64,000 nt of DNA from Paraphoma chrysanthemicola (GCA_020744225.1 JAGMWG010000017.1:620001-684000), one strand, 5' to 3'. Positions 10,840 through 23,025 are shown, counted from the first letter of the stretch. Numbers and translations are program-made. The notes: a model not told the origin generated them from the letters alone.

Positions 10840-12180
10840 ATTCCAATCCGCTACAGTAACTCAAAGTGTCGCGCGTTCGGTCAATTTGCTCAGCTAGGAT
10901 CCCTCTACTCTTCAACTTCGACCACCCATCCCAACCTCGCATCCTGGCCTCGCATCCCGGCCTCGCATCCCAACGCCATGTTTCCCACGCCGCAAGCCGG
11001 AACTCCACATCTGACATGTCCGCGCCGTAATCCAGGATCAAATTGTCCGATGCAGGCAGTGACTAGGAGATGCGAAACGTGGTGTTACTCGATCCGGTTA
11101 GTGCGCGTGTGGCGGAGCAGAGGGCCTGAAGTCCGGCACCGATGGGGAAAGCGAGCGCTTCATGCCGATGGTTATTTTGGGATGATTGGAAGTTTGAACG
11201 GTGGGATGGTGGGGTATGCGTGGGCTGTGATGGAAACGGGGTGGAGGCTATGTTGTAATCGAGAGCCAGCGAGCGGATTGGTTGTATCGTGTTGCTTGCG
11301 AGTGCTGATTGTTGGACCATTCGACAAATCGAGAGACGATGCATACCGGTGCGCTATTGGTTGAATACTTCGTCATTTAGTGGCTGTAGACGTTTTTGCC
11401 ATCGACTTTGCGGCGAGTTCTATCATGCAAAGATGGTGGATGGCAAGGCACGCAACTTTTGACTTTGTTGAATGTTCTAGTATGGAGGTTTTGGGACGCT
11501 ACATGTGCTGAGCTCTTACAGCTAGGCCACGACGAAGGAAGCTTGAGATGCCAATCGAGTAGACGAATACTTATTACGGCGCGCACTGATGCTTTGCTGG
11601 TTGATGAAGCGCAGCCTTTCACTTTGCTCGGTCATACAATCCTGTACATCCTCTGAAGACTTGCGATCAGAAGTAAGCAGTACCTAGGAAAGTACCCTGA
11701 AGATCCGTCGCCGATGTCAACGGGTAGACAGGAAATCTGTAGTCTGCAGGAATTACGCTCCCATGGGCGCGATGTATTGCGGCAACTGGTGTTGTCTTCA
11801 AGTCGCATTGCGTCATGTTGCTGAGAACTGAGCCTTGCTCTCGCGTTCTCCAGATAAGGTCTGCCTTGCAAGGCAACAACTCGATCGCCTTGGGCACAAA
11901 CATTGGCTGCTTGTACGAACTTTGGTTCCGAGGCGCATGCGATGGCCAATGAGGACAAGAGCGCCTCCAGTGTGGCGCATTCCATGGAATTTTGAACGCG
12001 AAATACGAGCTGCATCGCCAGCTTCATGCTGCGAGATTGTTGAACAGGCGGTATTAAGCTGAAAAGTAGATATGGATGTTCGACAGCAAGAGAACATATA
12101 AATATGGCTGGGAATCTGACCAGTTGGCCTCCTTTGCTAACATACAAGATTCATCGTCTTTGCCTTTACCTACCTACACA
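10840..12180. other. Intergenic, no gene recognised
   Basis: About 1.3 kb. Several short open frames on both strands have no domain, no splice partners and no codon bias. The right end carries the promoter of the gene starting at 12181. Confidence 0.5.
12097..12103 (+). promoter_or_regulatory. TATA-like element
   Basis: TATAAAT lies about 80 bp upstream of the ATG at 12181. It is the best core-promoter candidate for that gene by position and sequence only. Confidence 0.4.
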
Positions 12181-12996
12181 ATGGCACCTCACAAGTCACA
12201 TGACCCAGAGAAATACCCGCCCATTGGCCAGCAAGATGAAGAAATGATCAAGCAAGGCATCGAGAAAGCCGAGACTGGCCTTGATGTCAAAGACACTTCC
12301 TCAGTCTCTTCCAATGAAGGCGACGAGAAGCCCGCGGACGATTCCACTTTCCATCCAAACCGCATCTTCTACATCCTAAGGCACAACCTCTTCTCCAAAG
12401 AGATATCCATCATCGACATCACCTCCTCGCTCTCGGTTCCCTACACCGGCGGCGAAATCACCGACGAGTTCCGCGATGCAGCTCGCGCGCTTTCCGAGGA
12501 CAAAACAATCGCAGCAAACCCTATTTACCGCTTCAAAGCAAAGCACTGGTACAGTACTGAGCGCGTCATGACCGATCCTGCAGGCGCGCATCTCGCAGAT
12601 TGGAAACACGGTGCCTTTTCCTCGTCATCAGCAACACTCACATTCCCTGCATCATCCGCCCACTCGTCCCACAGTATCACCATGAAGCCGCCGAAATGGT
12701 ACAAGCGCACCAACGAATGGGTGCGTGATAGTATCACATATGCATGGCGCTGCGATTCTAAGAGAAAGGCGAATCGTATGACGCTAGTCAAGGCTGTGGG
12801 TGCTAGACAGATTGTGGTTGGGCGATACGTACAGCGATGGGGAAGTTGGATTACGGGAGGTGTGTTGCTTGTGGATGGGAGAGAGGAGGATGAAGTTGTT
12901 GCTTGCGCGACGACGTGTGTCATGTTGAGGAGAATGCAGCAGCGAGCTGCTGAGAGGTCGCCGCATGGTGGCGGGGGTGGAGGGGGCGGTGAATGA
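12181..12996 (+). CDS. Small fungal protein, possibly tubby C-terminal-like
   Basis: Single exon, 271 residues. I choose the ATG at 12181 because it begins a plausible N-terminus (MAPHKSHDPEKYPPIGQQDE); the open frame upstream looks like 5' leader. The first ~60 residues are charged and likely disordered. The remainder has the strand-rich pattern of fungal tubby-C-terminal/LURP-one-like proteins: HWYSTERVMTDPAG, then LADWKHGAF, then a WYKRTNEWVRDSITYAWRC block and a hydrophobic GGVLLVDGREEDEVVACATT strand. It ends in a Gly run. The fold assignment is an inference from pattern, not from catalytic residues, and the function is unknown. Confidence 0.7.
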   Translation: MAPHKSHDPEKYPPIGQQDEEMIKQGIEKAETGLDVKDTSSVSSNEGDEKPADDSTFHPNRIFYILRHNLFSKEISIIDITSSLSVPYTGGEITDEFRDAARALSEDKTIAANPIYRFKAKHWYSTERVMTDPAGAHLADWKHGAFSSSSATLTFPASSAHSSHSITMKPPKWYKRTNEWVRDSITYAWRCDSKRKANRMTLVKAVGARQIVVGRYVQRWGSWITGGVLLVDGREEDEVVACATTCVMLRRMQQRAAERSPHGGGGGGGGE

Positions 12997-13385
12997 GACG
13001 AATGGCTTTGATTCTGGATGCGTCATCTCGCTGGCTGGTTTGTGGTTTATGACTGCTTGGGGTTATCGTGTGTTCTTCAGTTGTTGGTTGCCGAATCGAA
13101 ATTTGACAGTTGTGATCATCGATTATTTAGTCATTATCTTATCAGTACACCTTAAATGATCAGAATTATAGTCACATGGATAATTCTACAATTGTGATGC
13201 TTCGATGTTGTGAGTGGTGGTTATGTCAGACGTTCAGAAAATCGCGGTTATCGATACCACATCTTGAACAGCCGAGGTCCATTTGAGCTCGACACCTCCC
13301 ACCACCGTCACCAACCATGGTACGCTACAACCCTCCTTGAAGACCTATTCTGTGGTCTTTTACATCGACAAGTACCTCAGTCATT
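12997..13385. other. Intergenic
   Basis: About 390 bp, AT-rich in its middle. Nothing recognised beyond terminator and promoter space. Confidence 0.5.
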
Positions 13386-14332
13386 ATGTCTTGGTCCAAG
13401 AAGCCGCCAAAGGCCATCCTGTTCGACATTGGTGGTGTCGTAGTAAGTTACCCTGCCACCAACGCAGCTCTCGTACCTTCATGCACGCCAAATAGCTGAC
13501 ACGACATATCGCTCAGGTTATAAGCCCCTTCCAAGCCATCCTCGACTACGAGATCGAAAACAAAATCCCCATCGGCTACATCAACTACGCGATCCAAAAA
13601 GGCCCACACGACACAGGCGCATGGCAGCTCATTGAGCGCGGCGAAGTCGAGCTCAACGACGCCTGGTTCGCCTCTTTCAAGCAACAACTCTCACGCCCAG
13701 AAATCTGGTCCGAATACTTGCAGAAACTCAGCAAGGAGGGTGCAGCAGGCGGCGGGCAAGCGATTGATGGCGGCAAGATCGACGGCCATGGACAAGGCGT
13801 ACCAGAGATCGATGCGAAGCGGTTATTCTGGCGCATGATGAAGATCAGCCGCGCGCCGGATCCATACATGTACCCGGCTCTCAAGAGATTGCGGGAAAGC
13901 GGGAAGTTTGTGCTTGGCGCGTTCAGTAATAATGTCGCGTTCCCGACGGGCATTCTGGACGATGAGGGCAAGTTGTTCACCAAGGATTTAATTCATCCTC
14001 CCGCGCCGCATCCACAAGCGAACGATACAAAGGATGTCACCACGCTGTTTGATATCTTCTTGGGATCGGCGGCTGTGGGGCTCCGGAAGCCGGATCCAGA
14101 AGCATATAAGTTGTCGGTACGGGAGCTGGATAAGATCTCACGGAGTAAGGGGATGGGACCGGTGACGGAGGGGGATACGCTGTTCTTGGATGATATTGGT
14201 ATCAATCTGAAGTTTGCGAAGAAGACGGGGTTGAGGACGATCAAGGTTGATCTTGGCAAGACGAAGGATGCGGTCAAGGAGTTGGAGGAAGCGGCCGGGA
14301 TACCATTGTTCGATGATAAGGCTAAGCTATAG
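13386..14332 (+). CDS. HAD-superfamily hydrolase-like protein
   Basis: HAD proteins are mostly phosphatases or dehalogenases using an Asp nucleophile. Two exons (13386-13442 and 13517-14332) join in frame to 290 residues. Motif I is AILFDIGGVV, nucleophile Asp14; motif II is FSNN; motif III is the Lys in GLRKPDPEAY; motif IV is LFLDDIGINL. This is the subgroup related to ACAD10 and the epoxide-hydrolase N-domain. Motif I has Gly where classical phosphatases carry the second Asp (DxD), so phosphatase activity is uncertain. A Gly-rich loop (GAAGGGQAIDGGKIDGHGQG) sits in the cap region. The exon 1 start is the first ATG giving motif I in its usual place. Confidence 0.88.
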
Positions 14333-14913
14333 ACGTGATAAAGCAACATCAAGACATTCTGTCAATGGGAGCAAGGTCAGTGAGAATATATCATCACTAC
14401 TGGAACTAATCCTTCGTAGTCCCATCCCCATGTCGCGCAACGCCCAGTGAAGCCGCCTCGGATGATGTCGCTGAGCATCTATGACTGTTCGAGTAGCTGT
14501 GTCCATCACCATGTGTCTGACCTCCAACTTGAGCGTGATATCGATTTCTGAGGCAAGTTTTACTTGGTTCGACAGTGGAATCAGGCGTAGACATGATGTT
14601 GAAGTTAGGCTTATGAGTATAAAGGATGTAGTCCAGCTTCATGCTATTCAGGTACATGCCATTTTCATCGAACAAAGCAACTTTATTGAGCAAGTATCGT
14701 ATCAAAGATTCTGACTCACATACAGGTTCTCACCAGATACTGCCAGTAAGTCTTATTCATTCTGGCAACGTCTGCTGGAACAGACGTAGCGATATCTGTT
14801 ATCATTCATCATTCACAACTTTGAAAAGCAGTCGAAGATTGTTCTACCGTACTTCAATGCCCAGCACCGCGAAACTAGTATCCTAATCAATCCAGTCTAT
14901 AGAAAAGTATCAA
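14333..14913. other. Convergent intergenic region
   Basis: About 580 bp between two gene 3' ends (HAD + and arrestin-like -). No gene seen; it holds both terminators. Confidence 0.5.
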
Positions 14914-16505
14914 CTATTCTCCATCACCATACCTCCTCTTCTCGTCCTCGAAATCTCGATCTATCCCAACCCTGACCGCTTCATCGTATGTCGGTGGAAA
15001 CTGCTGCATCTCTCCAACTACACAGCCATCACATTCATCCCGGCCAGTATATCTCAATCCATTCGCCACATAACTTGGCACACCTGCCTCATTCCCAATA
15101 TACGAATCGCGTGTCTCAGCATGCCTTGCCATGCTGAAGCGCTGATGCACGTACAGTCCAGACGAAATCCTCATCGGGGTGCGAAGCTGCACAAACAAGA
15201 CGCGACCGACTTTATCCTAAACACTAGAGTCAGCAAAAGTCTTACTAATTTTCAAAGCATAAGTTGACGCACCGTCGCACCACCCTTGCACTGAAACCCC
15301 ATCAAGATTTCAACCTCATACCTCCTCGCCACTCCACACGCTTCGAAACTCGGCACCACGGCTGTGTCCACGTTTTTCCCCTCCCAAAGGTCTGAATTAA
15401 TGTGACAATCGGATCCAAGCTCCGCATGTGCGCTGAAAAGCTTGCGCTCGAGGTTACTCCGACTAGCAACTGTCCAACGGCTCAAGTCCGTGTGTGTCGC
15501 CGTGCCGACGCGTATATCTGTGTATCCGAGTATGAGCATTTGGAAACTCTGCAAGTAGAGGTCGTGCGAGGTGGAGTTTAGTTGCGTGACGTCGAGATGC
15601 ATCACGACATGTCGGCCATGAGTTAGGGTGAAGTCTGGCAGGAAATGTGCTGTTATGAGTAGTTCGGCTGTTTCGTGGGTTGAGGAGATGAGGTATGGGT
15701 CTTGTGGAGAGCGGGTGGTCGTATTGGGTGGAAGGGAAGTTGGGGGACCGAGGATCTTCGCGGTGGTGGAGTCGACGCTGAGGAATTCGCTGGCAGGGAG
15801 TATGCCGAGTGGGAGTTGGGGATCAACTGGCCAGACGGTTATGGGGAGGGTCTGTAGGTCGTTAGTGCGGGTGATGAACAAGCCTCGCATTGAAAAAGTA
15901 CCTTTGTAAGCGTGGATTTGAAGACGCTTCGTAGAGTTGTGATAGCTACATCTGTGCGGTATGATACATCGACGCCCTCGATCAGGTGCTTCATGGATGG
16001 CGGTAAGTCTCCTGAGCGACTTCCTTGCTTCTCGATACCGGATTGGAAGACTGGGGAATTGGGAGGGCACGAACAGCAATCGGGCGAATCAGGGATCTGA
16101 GCAGCGATTAGCAACGTAAATATATACAAATTAGAATACAAATTTACCTTCAACGAGAACCAGAAGCTGTGATAACCAAAATCCAACTTGATGTTTTCGC
16201 GATGCTGACTTTCATCGGTCCGGTGTGGGACAATGACTTGTCGCTCGTGTATGAACTGATAGGCTTCATCAGCTGTGAACCTCATATCTCAGGAGGCACA
16301 TGCATACACGATGCTTCTCTTGCTGCTTCCAATTCCCTAGTATACCATTTGTATCCCTAATACTTAGCACGCTTTCTCCCGTCAAGCAAACCGTGAGCTT
16401 CGACACTGTGATCTTATTGGGGCTATACACAACGATCTTGCCGTGAATTGTGTCGCCATTGGTGAAAGTGGTGTTCGGATGATCAAGTTGTATAGAAACA
16501 TCCAT
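14914..16505 (-). CDS. Arrestin-like N-terminal domain protein with PY motif
   Basis: Alpha-arrestins link membrane cargo to the Rsp5-type ubiquitin ligase. The start is taken as the ATG at 16505 (MDVSIQLDHPNTTFTNGDTI); an in-frame ATG at 16532 is possible. The first block matches the arrestin_N pattern: GKIVVYSPNKITVSKLTVCL then TGES. Exons 2-5 are 16148-16272, 15902-16096, 15273-15851 and 14914-15216, all in phase. The first intron is unresolved: 16273-16309 (37 nt, keeps NWKQQEKH) or 16273-16345 (73 nt); both stay in frame, giving about 465 or 453 residues. Near the C-terminus is FPPTYDEA, a PPxY motif expected to bind WW domains. Cargo is unknown. Confidence 0.8.
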
Positions 16506-17092
16506 GTTCTGTGAAGCTAGGACGGAAAACATATACCGAGGCTGTGAAGTACGAGGGCGGTGCTAATAAAGCGTACGTTAGGCGGGCAGATATGCCACGG
16601 ACTTAGAGATTGCGAGGAGTAGCGACTGAGTTCAGATTGATATGGATTCATATTTGCAGATGTACCGGTCATAAGCAGTTGCGTTCGATGGACCGAAAGT
16701 TTCACGGAAGGCGTGGATATCGTCCTCAAGATATCCGGCTATTTATAGTCGGCTTTGCCAAGCATCGCACTGACGCAACGCTCGTCACAAACGGTACACT
16801 TCGGGTACACTCGCTCGAATTCATGTGCGCAAAGATGGTTCAATTCGATGCGGCCGATTAGGGTGGCCTCAGAAGGTCTAGTATACGTGTTTGCGGGCTG
16901 TCAGTCTAGGCTTGGCACTAAGCTAAGGGCGTTGGAGGGTGCGAGATGTGTATATACATGTGCAGCCAACAAAGCAAGCCTTCGAACTGCTTATAGATCT
17001 AGAACGCTTGCTACTCAAGACCATAGCACTATTGGTGGGTTCTGAGCATATATTTGAAAGTGGAGAAGAGCATCCGGTGAGACGATCCTTCG
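16506..17092. other. Intergenic
   Basis: About 590 bp between the arrestin-like gene's start and the Zn2Cys6 gene's stop, both on the minus strand. Nothing recognised except promoter and terminator space. Confidence 0.5.
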
Positions 17093-19377
17093 TTATTGAT
17101 GGCTATCAAAGAACGAAAAGTCGGCCTCTAGCCAGTCAAGCGTAGGTTGTGTGTCAAAGAGACCCCAACCAGGATCGATCATGCCAGAGCCATTATCGTA
17201 TGGAAACGCAGCCTGCGCGTCGTGATACGACGGAACCACTAGACCCTGCTGAGCAACGAGCTCGCTGGCATCGTTTGATGCTCCAGTTTGTACATGCGTC
17301 AGATCTGTTGGAAGCTGTTGTGTAGTCGTGGCTTCCATGGCAGGTGCGGACGTGATGGCACGTTCTCGACTTCCATCATTGGGACTTGTGCTACTTCTAG
17401 CCTTCAGAATAAGCCCATCGCAGAGCTGAATGAACGACTTGCAAAGCGTTTGAAGCTTAGCAATGGGCGGACTGAAGTCGGCAAGTCTATCAAGCTGGTT
17501 TGCGATCACAGTCAATAATTGAAAGTCCTGTTCGCTGGATGTCGCTACGACATGGCAGAAGAGAACAAAGAAAGGCGTGAGTGGATGATACAGTATAGTC
17601 CTGAAGATGTTTAGTGAAATACTGTCAAACTGATCCTGAGAGACTTACCAATGCATATATGATACGTGAGCACGCACGTCAGTGATAGTGACGGACTCTT
17701 CTTGTATCGCTCTGAGCGTGATCATCGACAAGCGAGCTGACTGAAGACAGTCGTTGTCGATGTGAGGTTTCCCAGGCAGACATATCTGTCTTGAACGCAA
17801 AATGGATGTGCGCAGTGAGTGGTACGAGAACTGGATAGTGTTTAATTCACTTCCAATGTGCAAGCCACCCCACACATCAGATGGCCCGTAGAGCTAGACT
17901 CAGTCAGTCATGTTTCTGGTCATATCAACCTGGGCAGCTTACTTCCGTGATCCTCGCATGGACGGACTCCAGCTTTTCCAAGAGATCGCGAACCACAACT
18001 TCCACACGGGCCAGAAGTGATTTGTTGTTCGAGATCTTCTCTGGATGGAGTTCTGAGATGAACATGGCTTGAATAGGTACAAAGTGCAAGTACGTTGAAA
18101 GCAAGGATGACAACGACATGTTGAGGGGCGATGACAGCGCCGCGTCGAGCCCGGCGTAGTCCAAGAGGTACCGCGTTCTTCCCTGCATCATAGAGTAGCT
18201 CTTATCCAAGATGTGACACCAGATGTAACAATAGTAGACTTCCTCGTCCGCTTCGGTGTTCGTCCGGCCAGACTTGACCTGGCTCTCCAAGCTCAGATCT
18301 TCGCATACTTTGCAGGCGGCGGTGATAAATGTCCAGCAGTCTGGCAAATCTCCCGAGCCTTGAGCTATGAATGCCTTTTGAGCAATGTTAGCAGAGGAAA
18401 TCGTATGAATCGATTATGACTTACACTGCAAAGGAGGGCTTGTAAGAAAACAAGGGAGGGAGCAGAGAGTAGGTGTATGCGGCCAATAGCAAGTTTGACG
18501 CTCTTCAGATGCTTCGCAGCACTGGCGCGCATTCCGGCTGCTACTTCTTCAATGGTGTTCTCTGACAGGACGGTATTGATGAATTTGAAGGCGGCGGAAT
18601 TTACACATATCGAGTACAGAAGTAATGTTTCTGCACTCCCTGCTTTGTTGATTAAGGCAAGGCCCATATCTCTCAGCGAGCTTGGGGAGACATGTTTGAA
18701 GTAATCCAGGACATGTGATCCCATCTTCTTCCCTTTGAGCTCTGGTTCAGGAAATCAGCGTATCCATTGAACAAGGCACTATGATAACTTACCGCGAAGC
18801 ATCCAGAAGAGAAGCTCAATAGACGGATACGAAATCCCCTCTAACACGTCAAGCACACGCGTACTGGATGCAAACAAGGATTCTGTTGGTTTCGCTGCTT
18901 GGGAAAGATGATTTACGAATGACATTGCCGATTTCAGTACAGCCAGTCTGTCAGCAGGCATATTCTTCACAGATTTGAGCTCCTGGCGAATAAAATCCTG
19001 GGCCTCAGACACCGAAGGTGACTGTGGCATGCTTGGCGAGGGAGTGGATGATGAAGGTGATGCTTGCAATTCGTGCCGCCGACTGACTTTTGGTGCGGGA
19101 GCTGTGTCTGTCTCTTTTCGACGCTTTGAGGAGCTTCGTACTTGCCGCAGCGCTGTCGACGTGCGGACACATTTGATGTTGCCATCGATGCAATTGCCGC
19201 ATGGATCATTGCGATCGCATTTTACCTTGGAAGGCCGTTAGTGCCATATATTGTCGCAGCTCACAATTCTCCATTGTACCTTTCGTGATTTGCACGTATC
19301 GCACTAGAAAAATAAGCTAAACGGCCAATGATTCTGCAGACCATATTACTCACTACTGAATTCAGTAATGACATCAT
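17093..19377 (-). CDS. Zn2Cys6 fungal transcription factor
   Basis: A nuclear regulator expected to bind CGG-type half-sites; target genes cannot be read from the sequence. Seven exons close in phase to 656 residues: 19354-19377, 19280-19303, 18793-19225, 18427-18741, 17943-18364, 17649-17893 and 17093-17600. The first three short exons assemble the binuclear zinc cluster Cys9-x2-Cys12-x6-Cys19-x5-Cys25-x2-Cys28-x6-Cys35 (CDTCKSRKVKCDRNDPCGNC). A Ser/Pro linker follows. The middle region resembles the fungal-specific transcription-factor domain, for example EEVYYCYIWCHILDKSYSMM. The C-terminus is acidic and aromatic (LDWLEADFSFFDSHQ), a plausible activation tail. No pathway genes are adjacent. 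Confidence 0.88.
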
Positions 19378-20187
19378 GAGAGTTCAGAACGAAAGAAAAC
19401 AAGCGACGTGATGACTTGTGGGAGCGGCCGGAAAGAGAACGTGTGGTTCGAAGAAAGTAAAGAGATAAAGAAAGTGCCAGCAGAACAGTCAAATCATGTG
19501 CAGATGCTTGAGATAGTATTGCAGAAGACGTAACTTTCCGTCAAAAGGTTAAGGCGCATGAAGGAATTTCCATAGGGCTGAGTCGCCTTTCATGCCAAGC
19601 ACGTAACTTCCTAGCATGGTCTTGGAAAGGTGCTTCACAGCCACGATCAAAGTAGAGTATGAGCCACAAGCAGCAACGTGCACCTGCTGATGAGCGTGTC
19701 GTGTTGAGCCGCTAAAAGTATTTGCATACTGCGGCGAGTGCTTTGTCGAGCTGAAAAGCTTGCATTCGGAGAATTGAGTGTTTGTTGAAGGCGAGGCTGA
19801 AGTTGGCAGGGACGACAAGGGACGCCGCGGTGTCCGAAAGGTGCGGAATGCCGAGCCAATCACGTGCTATCACGAAGGCGGACAATGGTACTTACATCTG
19901 GGCTGCGGCCAAGTTTTCGTGTACGTCTGTCTGTTATATGAATGTCATGTGCAACAACTACAAGCGTTCACCGAAATCTGGAAGATGAAAAGCACCGCAA
20001 AGTGAAGAAAACTCTGGAAGCACTGGAATAGTGACTTTATGGTGATAATAGTGCCATTTTCACACGCTTTTCCCCTAGGTCTTGTAGGCTCAGCAGCGCC
20101 TGTATATGCAAAAAGACTCCATCCTATGCAAGATCGATTACATGTACACATACCGCCATGCATATCATTACAGCAACAACCATCCCC
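19378..20187. other. Intergenic
   Basis: About 810 bp. Short open frames only; no gene, RNA or repeat recognised. Confidence 0.5.
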
Positions 20188-22088
20188 TCAAGCTCCCCAA
20201 TCATCCCACTCCCCCTTCTTGTTCTTCATCGTTCGTTCCCGACTCGTGCTCTTTTTGCCTTTTGGCGCTGGATCTAGGAAACCTTCTGGAATATCGTTCC
20301 AGTTCTTGGTTGGTACTGTCACGGTCTTGACTTGTTGGGCTTTCCGTCTGTCCGCGGCTTGTTCGTCACTTGAGACTTCGTATTCGTCGTCTTCGTCCTC
20401 GGAAATGTAGTTGTACTGGTCGAACTTCCTACGGTCAATGTTTTGGAGCTGCACATCACCATCGGCATACATCCCATGCTCGCGACCGAGAATCTGGTCT
20501 GCCTTGCTCGGACTTCGTCTTCCTTCACTCGGACTCCTCACGACACCGCTGGAGGTGGTGAGATAGCGGGCTTGCTCGCCGTTTCGAAGAGGAGACTGCC
20601 ACTCTGGTCGATGCGGCTGCCGTGGCTGGGGTCGGCTGGGCTGGCTGGGCTGCCAGCCGTGCTCGGTCCGGACGGGGCGCCTAAATTCTGCTTCAGTAGG
20701 AGAATCGACGCCCCAGCCGGCAGCTCGCTCACGCTGCTTCTGAATGCGCTCTTCATTCTCCCTGTCTCGCTTTATGCGCTCTCGTGCCGCGACCCACTTT
20801 GGACTCGGCTCCCATGACCACCCATCACCGGTGGTGTTGCAAATTGGGAGGAACCACTTTATTGGTGATGGCCCAAACACATGCCCGACGTTCCGCTTCC
20901 AGCCCAGGTCGAAAGCATTCGGCAGCTGTTCGTTGTCGCGCTCGTCTAGGTAGCTGTCGTAGCGATCCTGGTTTTGCTGGCGTTCACGCTGCTCGTATGA
21001 ATGGTAGCTTGGATGCGAATATCCATTGCTCATAGGAGCATCGCCAGGTGCTGGAGAGCGCGATGAGACCTCTCCTTCTTCCGGGCGTGTTACTCCCGGG
21101 AGAATGTTTGCATGGATCTCGCGTACTTGATCGCCTATACTAAGTCGTCCATTTGCCTGGGCGTCCAAGTAATTGCGGTCGTTGAGATGATGCTTCATAG
21201 TGTTCCTGAGCGGTGACAGATAGCGCGTCTTTTCTAAGCTTTCAATGGTTGTCTGGCCCCTAATTGTGAGCCACAAATGCCAGGCAGTGAAGCCGGTGAT
21301 CACAATGCCAATAATCCCCGACAGAACAGCAAGCAGGACGTAATTTACGGGCATGAAGGACTCAGTGTATTGCCCATCACTCAGAATCTCGCTCCAGACC
21401 CAAGTAGCAGAGGTCGCGAAACACACCCAGCAGAACAAGGTCAGGTAGAACAAGAATAGCAGAAAGGCCTTGTAGTTGCGAAGTCCAACACAGGTCGCAA
21501 GCCATGGGCAATGATGATCCATCTTCAGGACACAGCGCTTGCACGTCGAGCAATGATGCGATCGGTCCGGCTTTTTAGACTGGCACTTGTTGCAGAAGCG
21601 CACGCCGCCGTCCGAAGCCTTCACGGTGAAGGACGTGTACTGCGCGCCGCCTCCTTCTGTCGTGGGCAGGTGGCTGTAGCCGTCATTGAGGCTCAGCGGC
21701 GAGCCGGGATCGGTAAAGACGGCGGTGGTGTAGCTCCAGTTGAGCAGGAGGTAGAAGAAGATGCCGAGCGCAGACGAGAACTTGCCTGTGCAGCGTCAGT
21801 AAGCACTTGTTGTCTCTATTTCCTTTACAGTAGCACAAGACACAAGTCTCAGGCGGTACTCTGTAGCAGTATACAAAGGAGACACGCACCCGTCCAGACA
21901 TTCTTCGAGGGCACAAAGCCAATGCCGGCTTCCACCCACACGGCCCAGGAGGTCAGGCCATAGACGAACAGCAGCGGGAAGTAGGTGACGCCAATGCAGC
22001 AGTACCGCTCGACCTTTCTTGCCCAGCCGCGGCGGCGCATGGTGCGCGAAGGGGATGACGGAGGAGAGGGCGAGCCCAGCGTGGCCAT
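20188..22088 (-). CDS. PFA3: DHHC palmitoyltransferase, Pfa3-like
   Basis: Transfers palmitate to cysteines of membrane-associated proteins; yeast Pfa3 acts at the vacuole on Vac8. Two exons (21890-22088 and 20188-21785) join in frame to 598 residues. The N-terminus has two transmembrane segments. A cysteine-rich domain follows: RFCNKCQSKKPDRSHHCSTC, then CVLKMDHHCPWLATCVGLRN with the catalytic DHHC. Two more transmembrane segments come next (LLFLFYLTLFCWVCFATSAT and a later VLLAVLSGIIGIVITGFTAW). The long cytosolic tail is charged and Gln/Arg-rich, with conserved NAFDLGWKRNVGHVFG (a TTxE/PaCCT-type region). The Pfa3 assignment rests on topology and this tail motif. It shares a divergent promoter region with the GT25 gene. 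Confidence 0.92.
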
Positions 22089-23025
22089 GGTCACGGGCGC
22101 GTCGAGAGGCCGGGCATGTGGTGCGGGACTGAGCGAGCGACGGTTGACGATCGATGCAGGGCCAGTGACGTCGCTCAGAAGACGTGCCGGCGTCGAGAAG
22201 GGTCGCGAAGAGCAGCGATGCGGAGGACGGGGAACGTGTAGCACAGGCCGTTTCAGGCGCACAGAATGTCACACACAGCTTTCTAGAGAAGCAAAGCGAT
22301 AGGAATAGGGATGACCGAGCACTCCAATCTGGTCGCACCGAGTATTGAACACGAGATGCTTAGGGGTGATGTTCACCTGAAGCGTGTCGGCGCCGGCGTC
22401 GTCAACTGCTGAGGCGCGGCGCATGCATCTCGGCCCAATTCGTCGGACGTGTGTTATCGATAGGAGCAGGAGTTCAGTCACGTGAAGCGCTCCCAAGCAC
22501 GTGCTCAGAGACGCTCCACCTGGGCAGCTCCTGAGGAGAAACATCACGCACAGTCAAGCGTGAGGCATCTGCTGCCAACGCTGTCAGAGCATGCCGCGCG
22601 TGCTTGGATCCAAGTGGCAGCCGGGGTAGTTGCACAGTCCGCTCTCGTCCCGCCGTGGGTCCATTTTCGTCTCTCCCATTGCTCATTTGCGCGGCGATCC
22701 TTGGCCTTTGTCGCGGTTGTATTAAACGTAGCTTGACACAACTGATACACGAGCCAATCTGCAAGCCCCATCCCGGCTGTAACTGCTTAACTGCTCCACC
22801 GAAATGCGACGAGCAATGATGAACACCCGGCCGGCGGGTCTCATCTGCTGCTGCCCTGCTGAGTACAAACGGCCTGCGCCTGCCACTGCGCTCCCGCCGC
22901 CTGCTGCTTTCTCTTCGTCCTGAAGCCGTGGCCCATTCGCCTTACGCCATCTTGTCCTACCCTGAGCATGTCTTGACACTCTTTCGTCTGTTTCTGCTTC
23001 ACTTCGATACTTTCATTAGCCCGGC
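22089..23025. other. Divergent promoter region PFA3 / GT25
   Basis: About 940 bp holding both promoters. Two CACGTG sites (22479-22484 and 22498-22503) sit 19 bp apart. No gene seen. Confidence 0.5.
22479..22503. promoter_or_regulatory. Paired CACGTG (E-box) sites
   Basis: Two perfect CACGTG palindromes at 22479-22484 and 22498-22503, start-to-start 19 bp, near two helical turns. Such sites are bound by fungal bHLH factors (Cbf1/Pho4/SREBP types). Which factor acts here is not known. Confidence 0.4.

Noticed and set aside
11063..11622. Minus-strand open frames of 80-95 codons.
   Set aside because: No start context, no domain, no splice partners; typical chance frames.
20370..20561. Plus-strand frames opposite the PFA3 tail.
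   Set aside because: Antisense shadows of the charged, repetitive C-terminal tail.
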